DNA of 46,407 nt, taken from NCBI GenBank assembly GCA_003104935.1, contig PQAE01000011.1, forward strand, positions 1-46,407, written 5' to 3'. This document shows positions 21,637-28,404 of the stretch, piece after piece. Made by a program: the position numbers and the translations under genes. Each line of letters starts with the position of its first letter. Position 1 is the stretch's first letter. Origin of the DNA: Parcubacteria group bacterium. Its GTDB lineage: Bacteria; Patescibacteriota; Patescibacteriia; UBA1558; GWA2-36-10. The notes beneath the pieces are model-generated. The model was not told the origin of the DNA. It did no database searches and worked only from the letters and a program-made list of their open reading frames with translations.

Positions 21637-22314
21637 TTAACCAAAATATTTTTCCGAGTAAAAGCGGATCAGCTGCTCTACTTCTGGTATTAGTTCCGGA
21701 TGGCCGATACCGACTTTAGTCTTTTTCTGCACCGCATCAAGGTCTTTAGCCCCCTCCAGCACCGCTTCTTCAATATCGCGGTCAGTAACCCTGGCAAACT
21801 TATCGACCATTCTGGCAGATTCCTCGATTATCCGCGATTTTTGTTTGGTGCGCACAAAATAATTATTAATAGCACTACGCAGAGCCTTATCTCCCAGTAC
21901 TGAGCAGTGTATTTTTCTGACCGGTAATGTTCCTAGGCGCTGAGTAATATCTTGCGGTCGTATTTTCAGGGCTTGATCTACTTTCATACCGCCTTTTTCT
22001 GTCACCATCACCGAAAGCATAGAAGTGGCGGCGATAGCACTGCCACAACCAAAAGTCTGCCACTTCATTTTTTTTAGGCGGTCAGTTTTCTGATCTATCC
22101 AGACCCAGATCTTCATCATGTCGCCGCAGGCCGGTGAACCGACCATGCCCAGGCCGCTGTAGCCGGATATTTTATTGGCGTCAGTGACTAAATTTTGGGG
22201 ATGGAAAAAATGATCTTTGACGATATTAGTATAGACCCAGGATTCTTTGCAGTCTTGGGGTACGATATCTATATCTTGAGCCACACTCTTTTTTTGTTTG
22301 ACTTTGACGCGCAT
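21637..22314 (-). CDS. iscU: Fe-S scaffold protein, IscU/NifU type, with degenerate C-terminal domain
   Basis: The N-terminal 150 residues are an IscU scaffold with all three cluster Cys, in GSPACGDMM, TFGCGSAIA and IHCSVLGD. Residues from about 170 look like the central [2Fe-2S] domain of NifU (ARVTDRDIEEAVLEGAKDL and DAVQKKTKVG), but the Cys pairs expected there are gone (VDKFARVT and GIGHPEL). The protein probably builds Fe-S clusters with sulfur from IscS, 7 bases upstream in the same operon. Length 225 is longer than IscU and shorter than full NifU. Confidence 0.9.
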   Translation of the reverse strand: MRVKVKQKKSVAQDIDIVPQDCKESWVYTNIVKDHFFHPQNLVTDANKISGYSGLGMVGSPACGDMMKIWVWIDQKTDRLKKMKWQTFGCGSAIAATSMLSVMVTEKGGMKVDQALKIRPQDITQRLGTLPVRKIHCSVLGDKALRSAINNYFVRTKQKSRIIEESARMVDKFARVTDRDIEEAVLEGAKDLDAVQKKTKVGIGHPELIPEVEQLIRFYSEKYFG

Positions 22315-22321
22315 AAATAAA

Positions 22322-23587
22322 TTAGCTTAGATTAATTATTTTCCGGGGAGCATTTTTAATAGCGCGGTTCACTTCATCCGGATCGATCTTCACCGGCGAG
22401 GCTTGGCGCAGGCGCTTCACAATGCCGGGCAACTTGGACATTAGATATTCTAAATCTTTTTTAGCAGTGCTTTTGCCAAGTGTAAAGCGCATAGACCCGT
22501 GAGCTACTTCATAGGGACAGCCCAGGGCGCGAATCACATGGGAGGGTTCCAGAGTGGTGGAGGTACAAGCCGAGCCGGTCGAAGCCTGGATGCCGACTTC
22601 ATCCAGATAGAGAAGCATAGCCTCGCCCTCTACATCTAAAATAGAAACATTGACGTTGTTGGGCAGGCGAGTAGAGGGATGACCATTGAGCCGAGTTTTA
22701 GGTATTTTACTTAGGATTTCCTTTATCAGCCAATCGCGTAATTTTATCAGCCGGGCGTTTTCTTTAACTTTATTTTTGTTGATTAATTCTAAGGCTTTAC
22801 CAAGGCCGACGATGTCGGGTACATTTTCCGTGCCCGAGCGCAGATTATTTTCCTGACCGCCGCCGTCAATAAGCGGAGTCAGCGGTGTGCCGCGCCGGAC
22901 ATAGAGCACGCCGACGCCTTTTGGTCCGTAGATCTTACTGCCATTTAAGCTGAGCAAGTCCACGTGCAATTTATGGACATTAAGGTCCAGAGCGCCGGCA
23001 CCCTGGCAAGCATCCGTATGAAAGAAAATCCGCGGCAATTTTCTAGCCAGTCTTTCGGTGTTTAATTTTTGCAAATAAGCGCCTATTTCCCGGATAGGTT
23101 GGATGGTGCCGATCTCATTATTAGCCATCATTATAGAAACTAGCACAGTATTATCTCGGATCGCATCCTTGAGAGCGGGCATCATCACGATTCCCTGGTC
23201 GTCTACCGGTAAGATAGACACTTCTTGATTTTGCTTTTTTATACTTTCGGCCGTATGTAATACAGCATGATGTTCAATAGCGGAAGTGATAAAATGATTA
23301 GTCTTTTCGGCGATTTTTACAGCCGACAGCAGACCCTTTATCGCCAGATTAATGCTTTCCGTGCCGCCAGCGGTGAAAAAAATTTCATCCGGTTGGCCAG
23401 ATAAATTATTGGCGACAATTTGTCGACTTTGGTTTATGGCTTTTTTACTGGTTTGACCTAAACGATAAAGACTGGACGGATTACCAAAATATTCTGTCCA
23501 ATATGGCGCCATTGCCCGCACCACCGCCGGATCCGTGGGAGTAGTGGCGGCATGATCTAAATAAATTTGCCTGCCCTTTCCTTTCAT
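22322..23587 (-). CDS. iscS: Cysteine desulfurase (IscS/NifS family)
   Basis: This PLP enzyme takes sulfur from cysteine for Fe-S clusters and tRNA thiolation. The 421-residue protein has the N-terminal YLDHAATTPTDP, the PLP-contacting HTDACQGAG, the Schiff-base Lys in SLNGSKIYGPKGVG (where most members have His before that Lys, this one has Ser), and the catalytic Cys in STGSACTS. The long C-terminal tail is normal. It is followed by iscU after 7 bases and preceded by the ferredoxin gene by 9 bases, forming an operon. Confidence 0.94.
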   Translation of the reverse strand: MKGKGRQIYLDHAATTPTDPAVVRAMAPYWTEYFGNPSSLYRLGQTSKKAINQSRQIVANNLSGQPDEIFFTAGGTESINLAIKGLLSAVKIAEKTNHFITSAIEHHAVLHTAESIKKQNQEVSILPVDDQGIVMMPALKDAIRDNTVLVSIMMANNEIGTIQPIREIGAYLQKLNTERLARKLPRIFFHTDACQGAGALDLNVHKLHVDLLSLNGSKIYGPKGVGVLYVRRGTPLTPLIDGGGQENNLRSGTENVPDIVGLGKALELINKNKVKENARLIKLRDWLIKEILSKIPKTRLNGHPSTRLPNNVNVSILDVEGEAMLLYLDEVGIQASTGSACTSTTLEPSHVIRALGCPYEVAHGSMRFTLGKSTAKKDLEYLMSKLPGIVKRLRQASPVKIDPDEVNRAIKNAPRKIINLS

Positions 23588-23596
23588 TATTAGTTA

Positions 23597-23818
23597 TTAT
23601 TTAGCTATTGGCGGATGAATCTGTGTGCCGTCATCTTCAAAGATCCTAATGGCGTTGACCGGACAGCTCTGGGCGGCCTGCAAAATAGTTTCCTTGGTAT
23701 CGCCGGTAGGATTTTTTATAATAGCGATGCCCTCGGAGTCCAGCTCAAAGGTGTTAGGGGCCACGGCCACGCAAGAGGCCACGCTGATACAAAGCTCGCG
23801 ATCTACTTCAATACGCAT
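23597..23818 (-). CDS. Small ferredoxin with three cluster cysteines
   Basis: The 73-residue protein is a single-cluster ferredoxin with the order RELCISVASC, an acidic middle, and SCPVNAIRI. Only three Cys (C10, C16, C52) are in cluster positions; the usual second Cys of CxxCxxC is absent. This fits the [3Fe-4S] or labile [4Fe-4S] ferredoxins. It sits at the head of the isc operon, 9 bases before iscS, and may donate electrons in Fe-S assembly; it could also serve KorAB at 26.7-29.3 kb. Which role is real is not shown by the sequence. Confidence 0.88.
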   Translation of the reverse strand: MRIEVDRELCISVASCVAVAPNTFELDSEGIAIIKNPTGDTKETILQAAQSCPVNAIRIFEDDGTQIHPPIAK

Positions 23819-23842
23819 ATTTTTTTAGTTAATTGTTATTTG

Positions 23843-23915
23843 CCCGTCATTCCCGCGAAAGCGGGAATCTACAATATTATTTGTGGTTCCTCGGGTTAAA
23901 CCCGAGGAAGACGGG
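23843..23915. repeat. Composite palindrome between fur and the ferredoxin gene
   Basis: Two hairpins (ATTCCCGC-GAAA-GCGGGAAT at 23849-23868 and TTCCTCGGGTTAAACCCGAGGAA at 23887-23909) are enclosed by an outer stem (CCCGTC 23843-23848, GACGGG 23910-23915). There is no T-run. It is a nested repeat of the kind seen at 25366-25483. Confidence 0.75.
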
Positions 23916-23926
23916 AGTAATTTATC

Positions 23927-24361
23927 TTAATGAATGTTTTTGAAATGATTTAGACATGGCTCCCGATTTTGGCAGGTGGCGCAGATGCCGAAGAGATCCA
24001 GTTTAAATCCGCCGATCTTATAATTTTTATTGGGCAGATAATTTTTACGTAGCGGATATTTGGGCAGGTTATAAATTTTTTTGCAACTATGGCAGATAAA
24101 ATGATCGTGGTCTTTGAGGTGGCCATCAAAACGACTAGGGCCGTCGGGCACATTTATTTCTTCGGCCAAATTATTTTTTACTAAAAAATTTAGGTTGCGG
24201 TAGATCGTGGCCAGAGAAACGCGTGGTAGAGTCTTTCGGACATCTTTATAGATATCTTCAGCTGTGGGGTGACTAAAATCATGCCGCAAGACCGTCAAGA
24301 CGATCTGGCGAGGTCTGGTCAAGCGGGTTTGAGCGGGAAAAAGATGGTAGGCTGAGTTCAT
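23927..24361 (-). CDS. fur: Fur-family iron-responsive repressor
   Basis: Fur binds DNA when loaded with ferrous iron and represses iron and stress genes. The 144-residue protein has the N-terminal winged helix (TRPRQIVLTVLRHDFSHPTAEDIY, SLATIYRNLNFLV), the metal region GPSRFDGHLKDHDHFICHSCKKI, and a second CxxC in GICATC for structural zinc. Sequence alone leaves PerR possible, but the box at its own promoter matches Fur and not PerR. There is no strong Shine-Dalgarno, and the leader is short. The Fe-S and oxidative-stress genes that follow on the same strand are likely targets. Confidence 0.9.
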   Translation of the reverse strand: MNSAYHLFPAQTRLTRPRQIVLTVLRHDFSHPTAEDIYKDVRKTLPRVSLATIYRNLNFLVKNNLAEEINVPDGPSRFDGHLKDHDHFICHSCKKIYNLPKYPLRKNYLPNKNYKIGGFKLDLFGICATCQNREPCLNHFKNIH

Positions 24362-24366
24362 TTCTT

Positions 24367-24413
24367 ATTGATAATCATTATCAATAGTATAGTATTTTAT
24401 AAATAAGGTCAAA
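24367..24413 (-). promoter_or_regulatory. fur promoter with a perfect Fur box
   Basis: TTGACC (24408-24413) and TATACT (24386-24391) on the minus strand, spacer 16, form the promoter. Directly downstream is ATTGATAATCATTATCAAT (24367-24385), which contains the exact 7-1-7 Fur box TGATAATCATTATCA. It covers the likely transcription start, so it indicates autoregulation. Confidence 0.85.
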
Positions 24414-24415
24414 TA

Positions 24416-24444
24416 TTGACAAAATATCAAAAATATACTATCAT
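24416..24444 (+). promoter_or_regulatory. Probable promoter of the GC-rich gene
   Basis: TTGACA (24416-24421) and TATCAT (24439-24444) are 17 bases apart on the plus strand, divergent from the fur promoter. The transcript would begin about 150 bases before the leader ORF. Confidence 0.55.
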
Positions 24445-24497
24445 TATATATTAAAACAAAGTACCTTTAAAGCTACATAATACTTGCATATTTTGGC

Positions 24498-24604
24498 TAG
24501 CCATAGCTATAAAAGCCTAATAACCTATTACCCCAAATTTATTAAGGGTTTGTTGATTCACTTCATATTGATAGAGTAATATTGGACTTTTATAGCTATG
24601 GCTA
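24498..24604 (+). repeat. 18-bp perfect inverted repeat in the leader of the GC-rich gene
   Basis: TAGCCATAGCTATAAAAG (24498-24515) is exactly complementary to CTTTTATAGCTATGGCTA (24587-24604), with a 71-base loop. The right arm contains the start codon of the 24-residue leader frame (24598), so the hairpin could hide that start. Confidence 0.9.
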
Positions 24605-24672
24605 CCAAAGCGGAGCCCTCTGGCGGACCAAAGGACGTGTTCACCGTGAACGAGTCCAAACAAAAAGGATAG
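24598..24672 (+). CDS. 24-residue upstream frame, in phase with the next gene
   Basis: This frame starts in the right arm of the inverted repeat, reads MATKAEPSGGPKDVFTVNES, and stops at TAG (24670-24672). The next gene begins after one codon in the same phase. Its codons are GC-rich at third positions, like the main gene and unlike the surroundings. It can be a leader peptide or the original N-terminus split off by a stop codon. Confidence 0.45.
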   Translation: MATKAEPSGGPKDVFTVNESKQKG

Positions 24673-24675
24673 ACC

Positions 24676-25233
24676 ATGTCTAGCCTGTATTCCATCGGTC
24701 AGATGAACCAGCTCGGCGATGCTCTGGAAGCCGCCGAGTACACTCCCGATGAAGTGACCAAGTTGCGCAACTACCCGGAACTTTCCAGCTTCAAAGCTGT
24801 GCTGAACGGTCTGGCCCAGATCGTCGTCATCAAACACATCGTCGATCTCGACGCCAACCCCTTCGTGCCTGACGGCTGGAAGGTCGAGGAGCACATCCGT
24901 GGTGGGAAGTTGGAGTTCGACCCCAAGAAGGTTGCCCTCCATCTGGACGAGGGACAGCAGAATGGCCGCTGGGTCGTCGGCAACGAGCTTCGCAAGAAGC
25001 TCAAGAACCGGTCGGTCTACAACGCCAACCTGCTGGAGTTCTATCTGACCCACCCGAACCTCATCCCCGAGGAGTGGAAAGGAAAGTACACCTACTTCTG
25101 GGGTACCATCTACCGCAACTCCAGCGGCGACTTGTACGTCCGCTGTCTCTCCTGGGGTGGCCAGCAGTGGGACTGGCGCTGCCACTACCTGGACTACTAC
25201 TTCAGCGACGTCCCCGCGGCGGTCTGCAAGTAA
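24676..25233 (+). CDS. GC-rich orphan protein, 185 residues, unknown function
   Basis: The frame starts MSSLYSIGQMNQLGDALEAA after a Shine-Dalgarno (AAAGGA). Third codon positions are mostly G or C, in clear contrast with all neighbours, which suggests transfer from another genome or strong codon selection. The first two thirds are helical and charged. The last 45 residues are rich in Trp, Tyr and Gly (YFWGTIYRNSSGDLYVRCL, then WDWRCHYLDYYF) and end PAAVCK. Similar aromatic tails occur in Patescibacteria proteins of unknown role, and the pattern recalls variable C-type-lectin-like tails of diversity-generating retroelements, but no reverse transcriptase or template repeat is seen. Own promoter and terminator are present. 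Confidence 0.75.
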   Translation: MSSLYSIGQMNQLGDALEAAEYTPDEVTKLRNYPELSSFKAVLNGLAQIVVIKHIVDLDANPFVPDGWKVEEHIRGGKLEFDPKKVALHLDEGQQNGRWVVGNELRKKLKNRSVYNANLLEFYLTHPNLIPEEWKGKYTYFWGTIYRNSSGDLYVRCLSWGGQQWDWRCHYLDYYFSDVPAAVCK

Positions 25234-25314
25234 CATATAGCACTTAGTGCTTTGGTTCTTAGGACTTACCCTTAAGTCCTTTGACCTTAGACTTTGTAGC
25301 TATACAAACACGAG

Positions 25315-25352
25315 AGGCCTCATACAGAAATGTGTGGGGCTTCCTTCTTTTT
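25315..25352 (+). terminator. Terminator of the GC-rich gene
   Basis: A 12-bp stem (AGGCCTCATACA, GAAA tetraloop, TGTGTGGGGCTT, including three G-T pairs) is followed by CCTTCTTTTT. Two smaller hairpins (GCACTTAGTGC, AGGACTT...AAGTCCT) precede it between 25240 and 25285. Confidence 0.85.
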
Positions 25353-25365
25353 AATTAAAAATCGC

Positions 25366-25483
25366 GGCCAGCCGCCTGAGTAGCCGTCATTGCGAGCCCG
25401 TCAGGGCGTGGCAATCTAAAGGCTTGTAGATTGCTTCGTCGCAAAGAGCTCCCCGCAATGACTATGAACAAATGCGGCTGGCC
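25366..25483. repeat. Nested 118-bp palindromic element
   Basis: GGCCAGCCGC (25366-25375) pairs with GCGGCTGGCC (25474-25483). Inside lies GTCATTGCGAG with matching GCAATGAC, and a central CAATCTA/TAGATTG pair. This CATTGCGAG...CAATG repeat has a relative near 20780-20815. Confidence 0.8.
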
Positions 25484-25492
25484 ATTTTTATA

Positions 25493-25521
25493 TTGACAAA
25501 AGCCTTTTTTTGTGATATACT
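25493..25521 (+). promoter_or_regulatory. Near-consensus sigma-70 promoter
   Basis: TTGACA (25493-25498) and TATACT (25516-25521) with a 17-base spacer make this one of the strongest promoter matches in the window. It reads into a region with no long gene. Confidence 0.85.
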
Positions 25522-25536
25522 GTAGATGTAAGTTGA

Positions 25537-25578
25537 AATTGGCTTAACCGCGTTTGACGCGGTGGCCAATTTTTTATT
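25537..25578 (+). terminator. Terminator or attenuator just after the promoter
   Basis: AATTGGC...ACCGCG and CGCGGT...GCCAATT form a stem followed by TTTTTTATT. Transcripts from the promoter at 25493 would stop here at about 50 nucleotides unless the hairpin is bypassed. Confidence 0.7.
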
Positions 25579-25887
25579 AGCAAGTTTTCATCCCGTCAGA
25601 GGCTATAGCCTCTTTACGGGGTTAGCCCCAAAGCTATTAACTGTTGTTTGACAATTGAATAAATAAGAGACCAAAGCGCACTTAAATGTGGGCTAAAAAT
25701 GAGTAAAAAAAGCTAATGACTATGTTGATTATGATAGACCCTAGGCCCTTTGTATAGGCCCGGCACTCAAATCATAACTACATTAGTCAAAAAATCCAAT
25801 TAATTAATAACGCTAACAGGCAATCGTCTTGTGGCCGGAAAAAATATCCGCCAGAGGCGGATCAGCCTTTGGCTGAAAAACAAAAAT

Positions 25888-26043
25888 ATGGAACAAGTAG
25901 TTAACGCCCAAGGTAAGGTGACTGAGTTAAAAATCAGATCATTTCATCATTGTGGTTGGATGGCTAATCCCACAGTGGAAAGCCATCAGTATTGGTCCAT
26001 TCTGACACTTTTTCTTTTTAGTATCATGGTGTTAGCGGCCTAG
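25888..26043 (+). CDS. Possible 51-residue protein with C-terminal membrane helix
   Basis: The peptide begins MEQVVNAQGKVTELKIRS, has a polar middle with HHCGW, and ends with a hydrophobic helix (ILTLFLFSIMVLAA). A start 19 codons further upstream would only add translated palindrome, so the ATG at 25888 is preferred. No good Shine-Dalgarno is seen. No family is recognised. Confidence 0.35.
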   Translation: MEQVVNAQGKVTELKIRSFHHCGWMANPTVESHQYWSILTLFLFSIMVLAA

Positions 26044-26062
26044 AAAACTAAATAACAATAAT

Positions 26063-26125
26063 ATGAAAAAAATAATTTTCGTCCTATTGTTATTTAGCTG
26101 GGCAACCTATACATTATATTGCTAA
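26063..26125 (+). CDS. Possible 20-residue hydrophobic peptide
   Basis: MKKIIFVLLLFSWATYTLYC looks like a signal-type or small membrane peptide. Its start codon lies in the loop of the 13-bp inverted repeat at 26048-26097, and the right arm is inside the frame. It may be chance. Confidence 0.25.
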   Translation: MKKIIFVLLLFSWATYTLYC

Positions 26126-26205
26126 AGAAAAATCGTGTGAATCCTGTGAGAGATTTATTAACTGACAGGATTCGGGGGAATAATTAATAATTAATCTCTA
26201 ACAGG

Positions 26206-26370
26206 ATGAATATCAAAGGCCAAATATCAAAATTATTTCATAAAAAAAGAGAAATAATATTGGCTCCTAACCATGCTTTAGTGAGCCAAGTGGCGCGTGA
26301 GCAAGCACTAATAAATAATTGGCTGGCGTTAAAACAAGCCTCACTCAAAATAAGGGGTTCGCCAATTTGA
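26206..26370 (+). CDS. Possible 54-residue protein
   Basis: The frame starts at the end of the 21-bp inverted repeat arm and reads MNIKGQISKLFHKKREI, then LAPNHALVSQVAREQALINN. It is basic and probably helical. It ends about 40 bases before the terminator. No Shine-Dalgarno at proper spacing is seen; support is weak. Confidence 0.3.
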   Translation: MNIKGQISKLFHKKREIILAPNHALVSQVAREQALINNWLALKQASLKIRGSPI

Positions 26371-26410
26371 TAATTTGAGATTAACCAGCCAGGTTAATCC
26401 ACTGCAATAA

Positions 26411-26445
26411 GGGTTTAAGCTCTGATGAGTTTAAGCCCTTTTTGT
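26411..26445 (+). terminator. Terminator of the gene-poor unit
   Basis: GGGTTTAAGCTC (26411-26422), loop TGAT and GAGTTTAAGCCC (26427-26438) pair over all 12 positions (two G-T pairs) and are followed by TTTTTGTATTT. Confidence 0.88.
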
Positions 26446-26630
26446 ATTTATTCAAACGTCGTCTCCCGACTTGATCGGGAGTCCAGCCACTTTGCTCATT
26501 AAATAATTAATGGATTAAACAATATATATTCGTTGGATCGTCTGGCCAAGCCAGACGAACGCTGATTTCTCAGGATTTAATGCTATTTTGTCGGGCAAAT
26601 TTTGTATTAGATAATATTAGTCGTTTTTGC

Positions 26631-26636
26631 TATAAT
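26631..26636 (+). promoter_or_regulatory. -10 box of the korAB operon
   Basis: TATAAT preceded by TGC (extended -10) lies 29 bases before the first korA ATG. The -35 region is weak. Confidence 0.6.
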
Positions 26637-26665
26637 ACTACTATCTTAGCGAAACAAAAATAGTT

Positions 26666-28393
26666 ATGATGCAAAAGAATAATTTGAGTTGGAAAATAGG
26701 CGGTGAGGCCGGGTTTGGTATCAAGTCCGCCGGCCTGATGTTTGCCCAGATTTTTATGAAGGCGGGCTACGAGATTTTTGATTATACCGAATACCCGTCG
26801 CTGATTCGCGGCGGACACAATACTTACCAATTAATTGTAGACACTCGTCCAGTTAATAGCGTGTCGAGAGAGGTCGATGTTTTGGTAGCGTTAAATATAA
26901 ATACTATTAATCAGAACGCTGATGAACTATCTAGCGGCGGACTGATCATCTATGATAGCGACAAATTTAAGATGCCAGCCAAGTATCAGGAACATTCCTT
27001 TGGTATTCCGTTGTCCACAATAGCTAAAGAGGCCGGTAATGAGCTCATGCGCAATGTCGCCGCCATCGGCGCCACTTTGGCTCTAGTCGGTCAAAAACTA
27101 GATATCGCCGGACGGATCGTCAGGGAAAATTTTCAGAGAAAAGGAGGGGCGGTAGTAGCGAATAATATCAAAGCGCTCAAAGCCGGCTATGATTATGTCT
27201 TAAAAAATCACCCGGTTAATTTTATTTGCGTTCTGCCTACCCGCCCACCCAAAGATAATATTTTGATTGCCGCTAATGAATCTTTGGCGCTGGGCGCCTT
27301 GGCCGCCGGGCTAAATTTTTATGCTGGCTATCCCATGACGCCATCGAGCACGATCTTGCAGTATCTGGCTACGGTAGCTCAGCAGGTAGGAATAGTAGTT
27401 AAGCATGCCGAAGATGAAATCTCCGTGATCAATATGGCTCTGGGCGCGGCTCATGTCGGTGCTAGAGCGATGATCGCCACCTCGGGCGGCGGTTTTGCTT
27501 TGATGGTAGAGAGTTTGGGTCTGACGGGTATTACGGAAACGCCGCTAGTTATCGTCAATGTCCAGCGGCCCGGACCGGCCACGGGTTTACCTACCTGGAC
27601 TGAACAGGGGGATTTGCAATTTGTCCTGCGGGCGGCACAGGGAGATTTCCCCCGTATCGTTTTGGCACCGGGCGACGCTCAAGAAGCTTTTGAACTGGGA
27701 GCGGAAGCTATGAATCTGGCCGAGATCTATCAGTTGCCGGTGATTATCCTGTCGGACAAATTTATCGCTGAAGGGATCACTACTAATAAAAGATTAACCA
27801 GAAAAGGGATAAAAATTAACCGCGGTAAATTACTCACTACTTCTCAATTGACCAATATAAAAAAATATCAACGTTATAAATTAACGGCCGATGGTATCTC
27901 CCCGCGCACTGTGCCGGGGATGTCTCAGGGATTATTTATCGCCAATAGCGATGAACATGATGAATATGGTTTTTCTTCGGAAAGCGGGACTAATCGCGTG
28001 GCGCAAGTAGATAAGCGTCAGCGTAAGCTAGAAACTCTGGCCAAAAAAATACCCCGCCCCAAAATCTACGGCAATCTTAAAGCGAAAAAATTAATCGTGA
28101 TTTGGGGTTCTACTAAAGGTGTGGTTTTGGATGCTTATAATGAATTGCCGGAAAAACAGCAGAAGAAAATAAAAATAATGCACCTGCAATATATCTGGCC
28201 TTTAGCCAAAAATTTTATTCAGGAGGCATTAAAAAAATCTAAGGATGTGCTATTAATTGAAAATAATAGTAATGCGCAATTGGGCCAATTGATCGCCCAG
28301 GAAACCGGTGTATTGATAAAGAACAAAATTTTAAAATATGACGGTCGGCCATTTTTCCGCGAAGATATCCGCCGGGCCCTGCACAATTTTTAG
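26666..28393 (+). CDS. korA: 2-oxoacid:ferredoxin oxidoreductase, fused gamma-alpha subunit
   Basis: With the beta subunit this enzyme oxidatively decarboxylates a 2-oxoacid to an acyl-CoA and reduces ferredoxin. The 575-residue protein carries a gamma domain at residues 1-180 (IGGEAGFGIKSAGLMFAQ, YPSLIRGGHNTYQL) fused to the alpha domain from about 195 (AANESLALGALAAGLNFYAGYPMTPSS, EDEISVINMALGAAHVGARAMIATSGGG). This fused order is common in KorA proteins. The ATG at 26666 is followed by another ATG at 26669, so the exact start may be one codon later. The substrate (2-oxoglutarate, pyruvate or other) is not certain. Confidence 0.93.
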   Translation: MMQKNNLSWKIGGEAGFGIKSAGLMFAQIFMKAGYEIFDYTEYPSLIRGGHNTYQLIVDTRPVNSVSREVDVLVALNINTINQNADELSSGGLIIYDSDKFKMPAKYQEHSFGIPLSTIAKEAGNELMRNVAAIGATLALVGQKLDIAGRIVRENFQRKGGAVVANNIKALKAGYDYVLKNHPVNFICVLPTRPPKDNILIAANESLALGALAAGLNFYAGYPMTPSSTILQYLATVAQQVGIVVKHAEDEISVINMALGAAHVGARAMIATSGGGFALMVESLGLTGITETPLVIVNVQRPGPATGLPTWTEQGDLQFVLRAAQGDFPRIVLAPGDAQEAFELGAEAMNLAEIYQLPVIILSDKFIAEGITTNKRLTRKGIKINRGKLLTTSQLTNIKKYQRYKLTADGISPRTVPGMSQGLFIANSDEHDEYGFSSESGTNRVAQVDKRQRKLETLAKKIPRPKIYGNLKAKKLIVIWGSTKGVVLDAYNELPEKQQKKIKIMHLQYIWPLAKNFIQEALKKSKDVLLIENNSNAQLGQLIAQETGVLIKNKILKYDGRPFFREDIRRALHNF

Positions 28394-28404
28394 AAACAAA
28401 CTCT

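Larger units (their letters stand above)
25579..26445 (+). other. Gene-poor transcription unit rich in hairpins
   Basis: About 870 bases between a strong promoter and a strong terminator hold no long frame. Hairpins include CCCGT...ACGGG (25592-25620), a longer structure opened by CTAATG and closed by CATTAG (about 25712-25796), ATCCGCC/GGCGGAT near 25847-25862, a perfect 13-bp inverted repeat (26048-26060 with 26085-26097) and a near-perfect 21-bp one (26141-26161 with 26184-26207). Three tiny frames lie inside. None of the conserved motifs of tmRNA, RNase P RNA or SRP RNA was found. Confidence 0.5.

Noticed and set aside
24676-25233. Full diversity-generating retroelement
   Set aside because: No reverse transcriptase and no template repeat are present in the window; only the C-terminal composition is suggestive.
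24517-25236. 239-residue minus-strand frame opposite the GC-rich gene
   Set aside because: Long antisense frames are expected opposite GC-rich codons; it has no ribosome site and a low-complexity Val-rich sequence.
25579-26445. tmRNA, RNase P RNA or SRP RNA in the gene-poor unit
   Set aside because: None of the conserved motifs of these RNAs could be found on either strand.
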